This document shows, in pieces, positions 13,528 through 13,963 of a stretch of DNA of 13,963 bases. The notes below the pieces were generated by a model. The model did no database searches. It saw only the letters and a program-made list of their open reading frames with translations, and had not been told where the DNA came from. The position numbers and the translations under genes are program-made. Within the stretch, counting starts at the first letter, position 1. Every line of letters starts with the position of its first letter. Origin of the DNA: Muribaculaceae bacterium. Its GTDB lineage: Bacteria; Bacteroidota; Bacteroidia; Bacteroidales; Muribaculaceae. The DNA lies in the NCBI GenBank assembly GCA_022511505.1, contig JAFLTK010000250.1, forward strand, positions 1 to 13,963, in the 5' to 3' direction.

Positions 13528-13963
13528 ATGACACTTTTGAATCCTCTCGTCAAATCAATAGGACGTCACCCGTCGACGTTCACCAAAGATGATATAGCGC
13601 GCTATATCACCGACAACGCCATATCGATGGTCAACTTCATGTATCCGGCTGCCGACGGTCGACTGAAGACACTTAACTTCGTTGTCAACAGTCCCGAGTA
13701 TCTCGACAGCATCCTGACCAACGGCGAGCGCGTCGACGGCTCGAGCCTGTTCCCGTTTATCGAGGCCGGCAACTCTGACCTCTATGTCGTGCCTCGCTTC
13801 TCGACGGCTTTCGTCGACCCGTTTGCTCCCCTGCCAACGTTGACCATGCTTTGCAGTTTCTTTGACAAAGAAGGCAAACCGCTGGCGCTCAGCCCCGTCG
13901 AGACTCTGAACCGCGCCTGCGAGCATTTCACCGAGGTAACCGGACTCGAGTTCCACGCCATGG
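13528..13963 (+). CDS. Glutamine synthetase, N-terminal part (cut by window edge)
   Basis: The first 145 codons plus one base are present, and the frame is open to the window end. The translation begins MTLLNPLVKSIGRHPSTFTK and contains MVNFMYPAADGRLKTLNF (36-53) followed by GERVDGSSLFPFIEAGNSDL (66-85). This is the beta-grasp N-terminal domain of glutamine synthetases: the GSS/F...SD pattern contributes to the active site at the subunit interface. It then has VVPRFSTAFVDPF. It resembles the Bacteroidales glutamine synthetase family of about 500 residues, which makes glutamine from glutamate, ammonia and ATP. The catalytic domain lies outside the window. The ATG at 13528 fits the family N-terminus. 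It is transcribed divergently from cdsA, with a leader that carries an inverted repeat. Confidence 0.88.
   Translation, partial: MTLLNPLVKSIGRHPSTFTKDDIARYITDNAISMVNFMYPAADGRLKTLNFVVNSPEYLDSILTNGERVDGSSLFPFIEAGNSDLYVVPRFSTAFVDPFAPLPTLTMLCSFFDKEGKPLALSPVETLNRACEHFTEVTGLEFHAM

Overview
The window reads as a chromosomal segment of a gut Bacteroidales bacterium, most likely a Muribaculaceae (S24-7) relative. This is inferred from moderately high G+C coding sequence with AT-rich intergenic DNA, several exact matches to the Bacteroidetes promoter -7 box TAnnTTTG, no obvious Shine-Dalgarno sequences, and protein types typical of that order. No integrase, transposase, phage, CRISPR, tRNA or rRNA gene was seen.

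Left arm (1-5952, plus strand): a perfect-stem terminator of an unseen upstream gene is followed by a probable transcription unit. It runs from a stand-alone B3/4 (PheRS-like) domain protein, through a YrdC/YciO-family protein overlapping it by 4 nt, to metF and then metH with a 10-nt gap. MetF makes 5-methyl-tetrahydrofolate, which the B12-dependent MetH uses to methylate homocysteine, so the last two genes form the folate/methionine branch. The first two genes are both relatives of tRNA-quality or tRNA-modification domains.

Middle (5947-6494): a gene-free convergent region. It holds four tandem copies of a 52-bp hairpin-forming repeat whose first copy contains the metH stop codon, two further hairpins, and a GTT/AAC-rich low-complexity stretch.

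Minus-strand block (6495-9894): aspD (aspartate 4-decarboxylase) and aspT (aspartate:alanine antiporter). Together they form the known proton-motive aspartate-to-alanine cycle: aspartate in, decarboxylation consuming a proton, alanine out. The likely aspT promoter is about 285 nt upstream of the start codon, leaving a long leader.

Right part (10226-13963): a 67-residue acidic lipoprotein with a textbook Bacteroidetes promoter and its own terminator hairpin, then sulP (SulP anion transporter with STAS domain) downstream of cdsA (CDP-diacylglycerol synthase) on the minus strand. Divergent from cdsA is the 5' end of a glutamine synthetase, cut by the window edge.

The genes are mainly ordinary metabolism. 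The least explained signals are non-coding: the 52-bp tandem array, and a palindrome-plus-AT-rich-tail element present twice in opposite orientations, upstream of metF and upstream of the glutamine synthetase gene.
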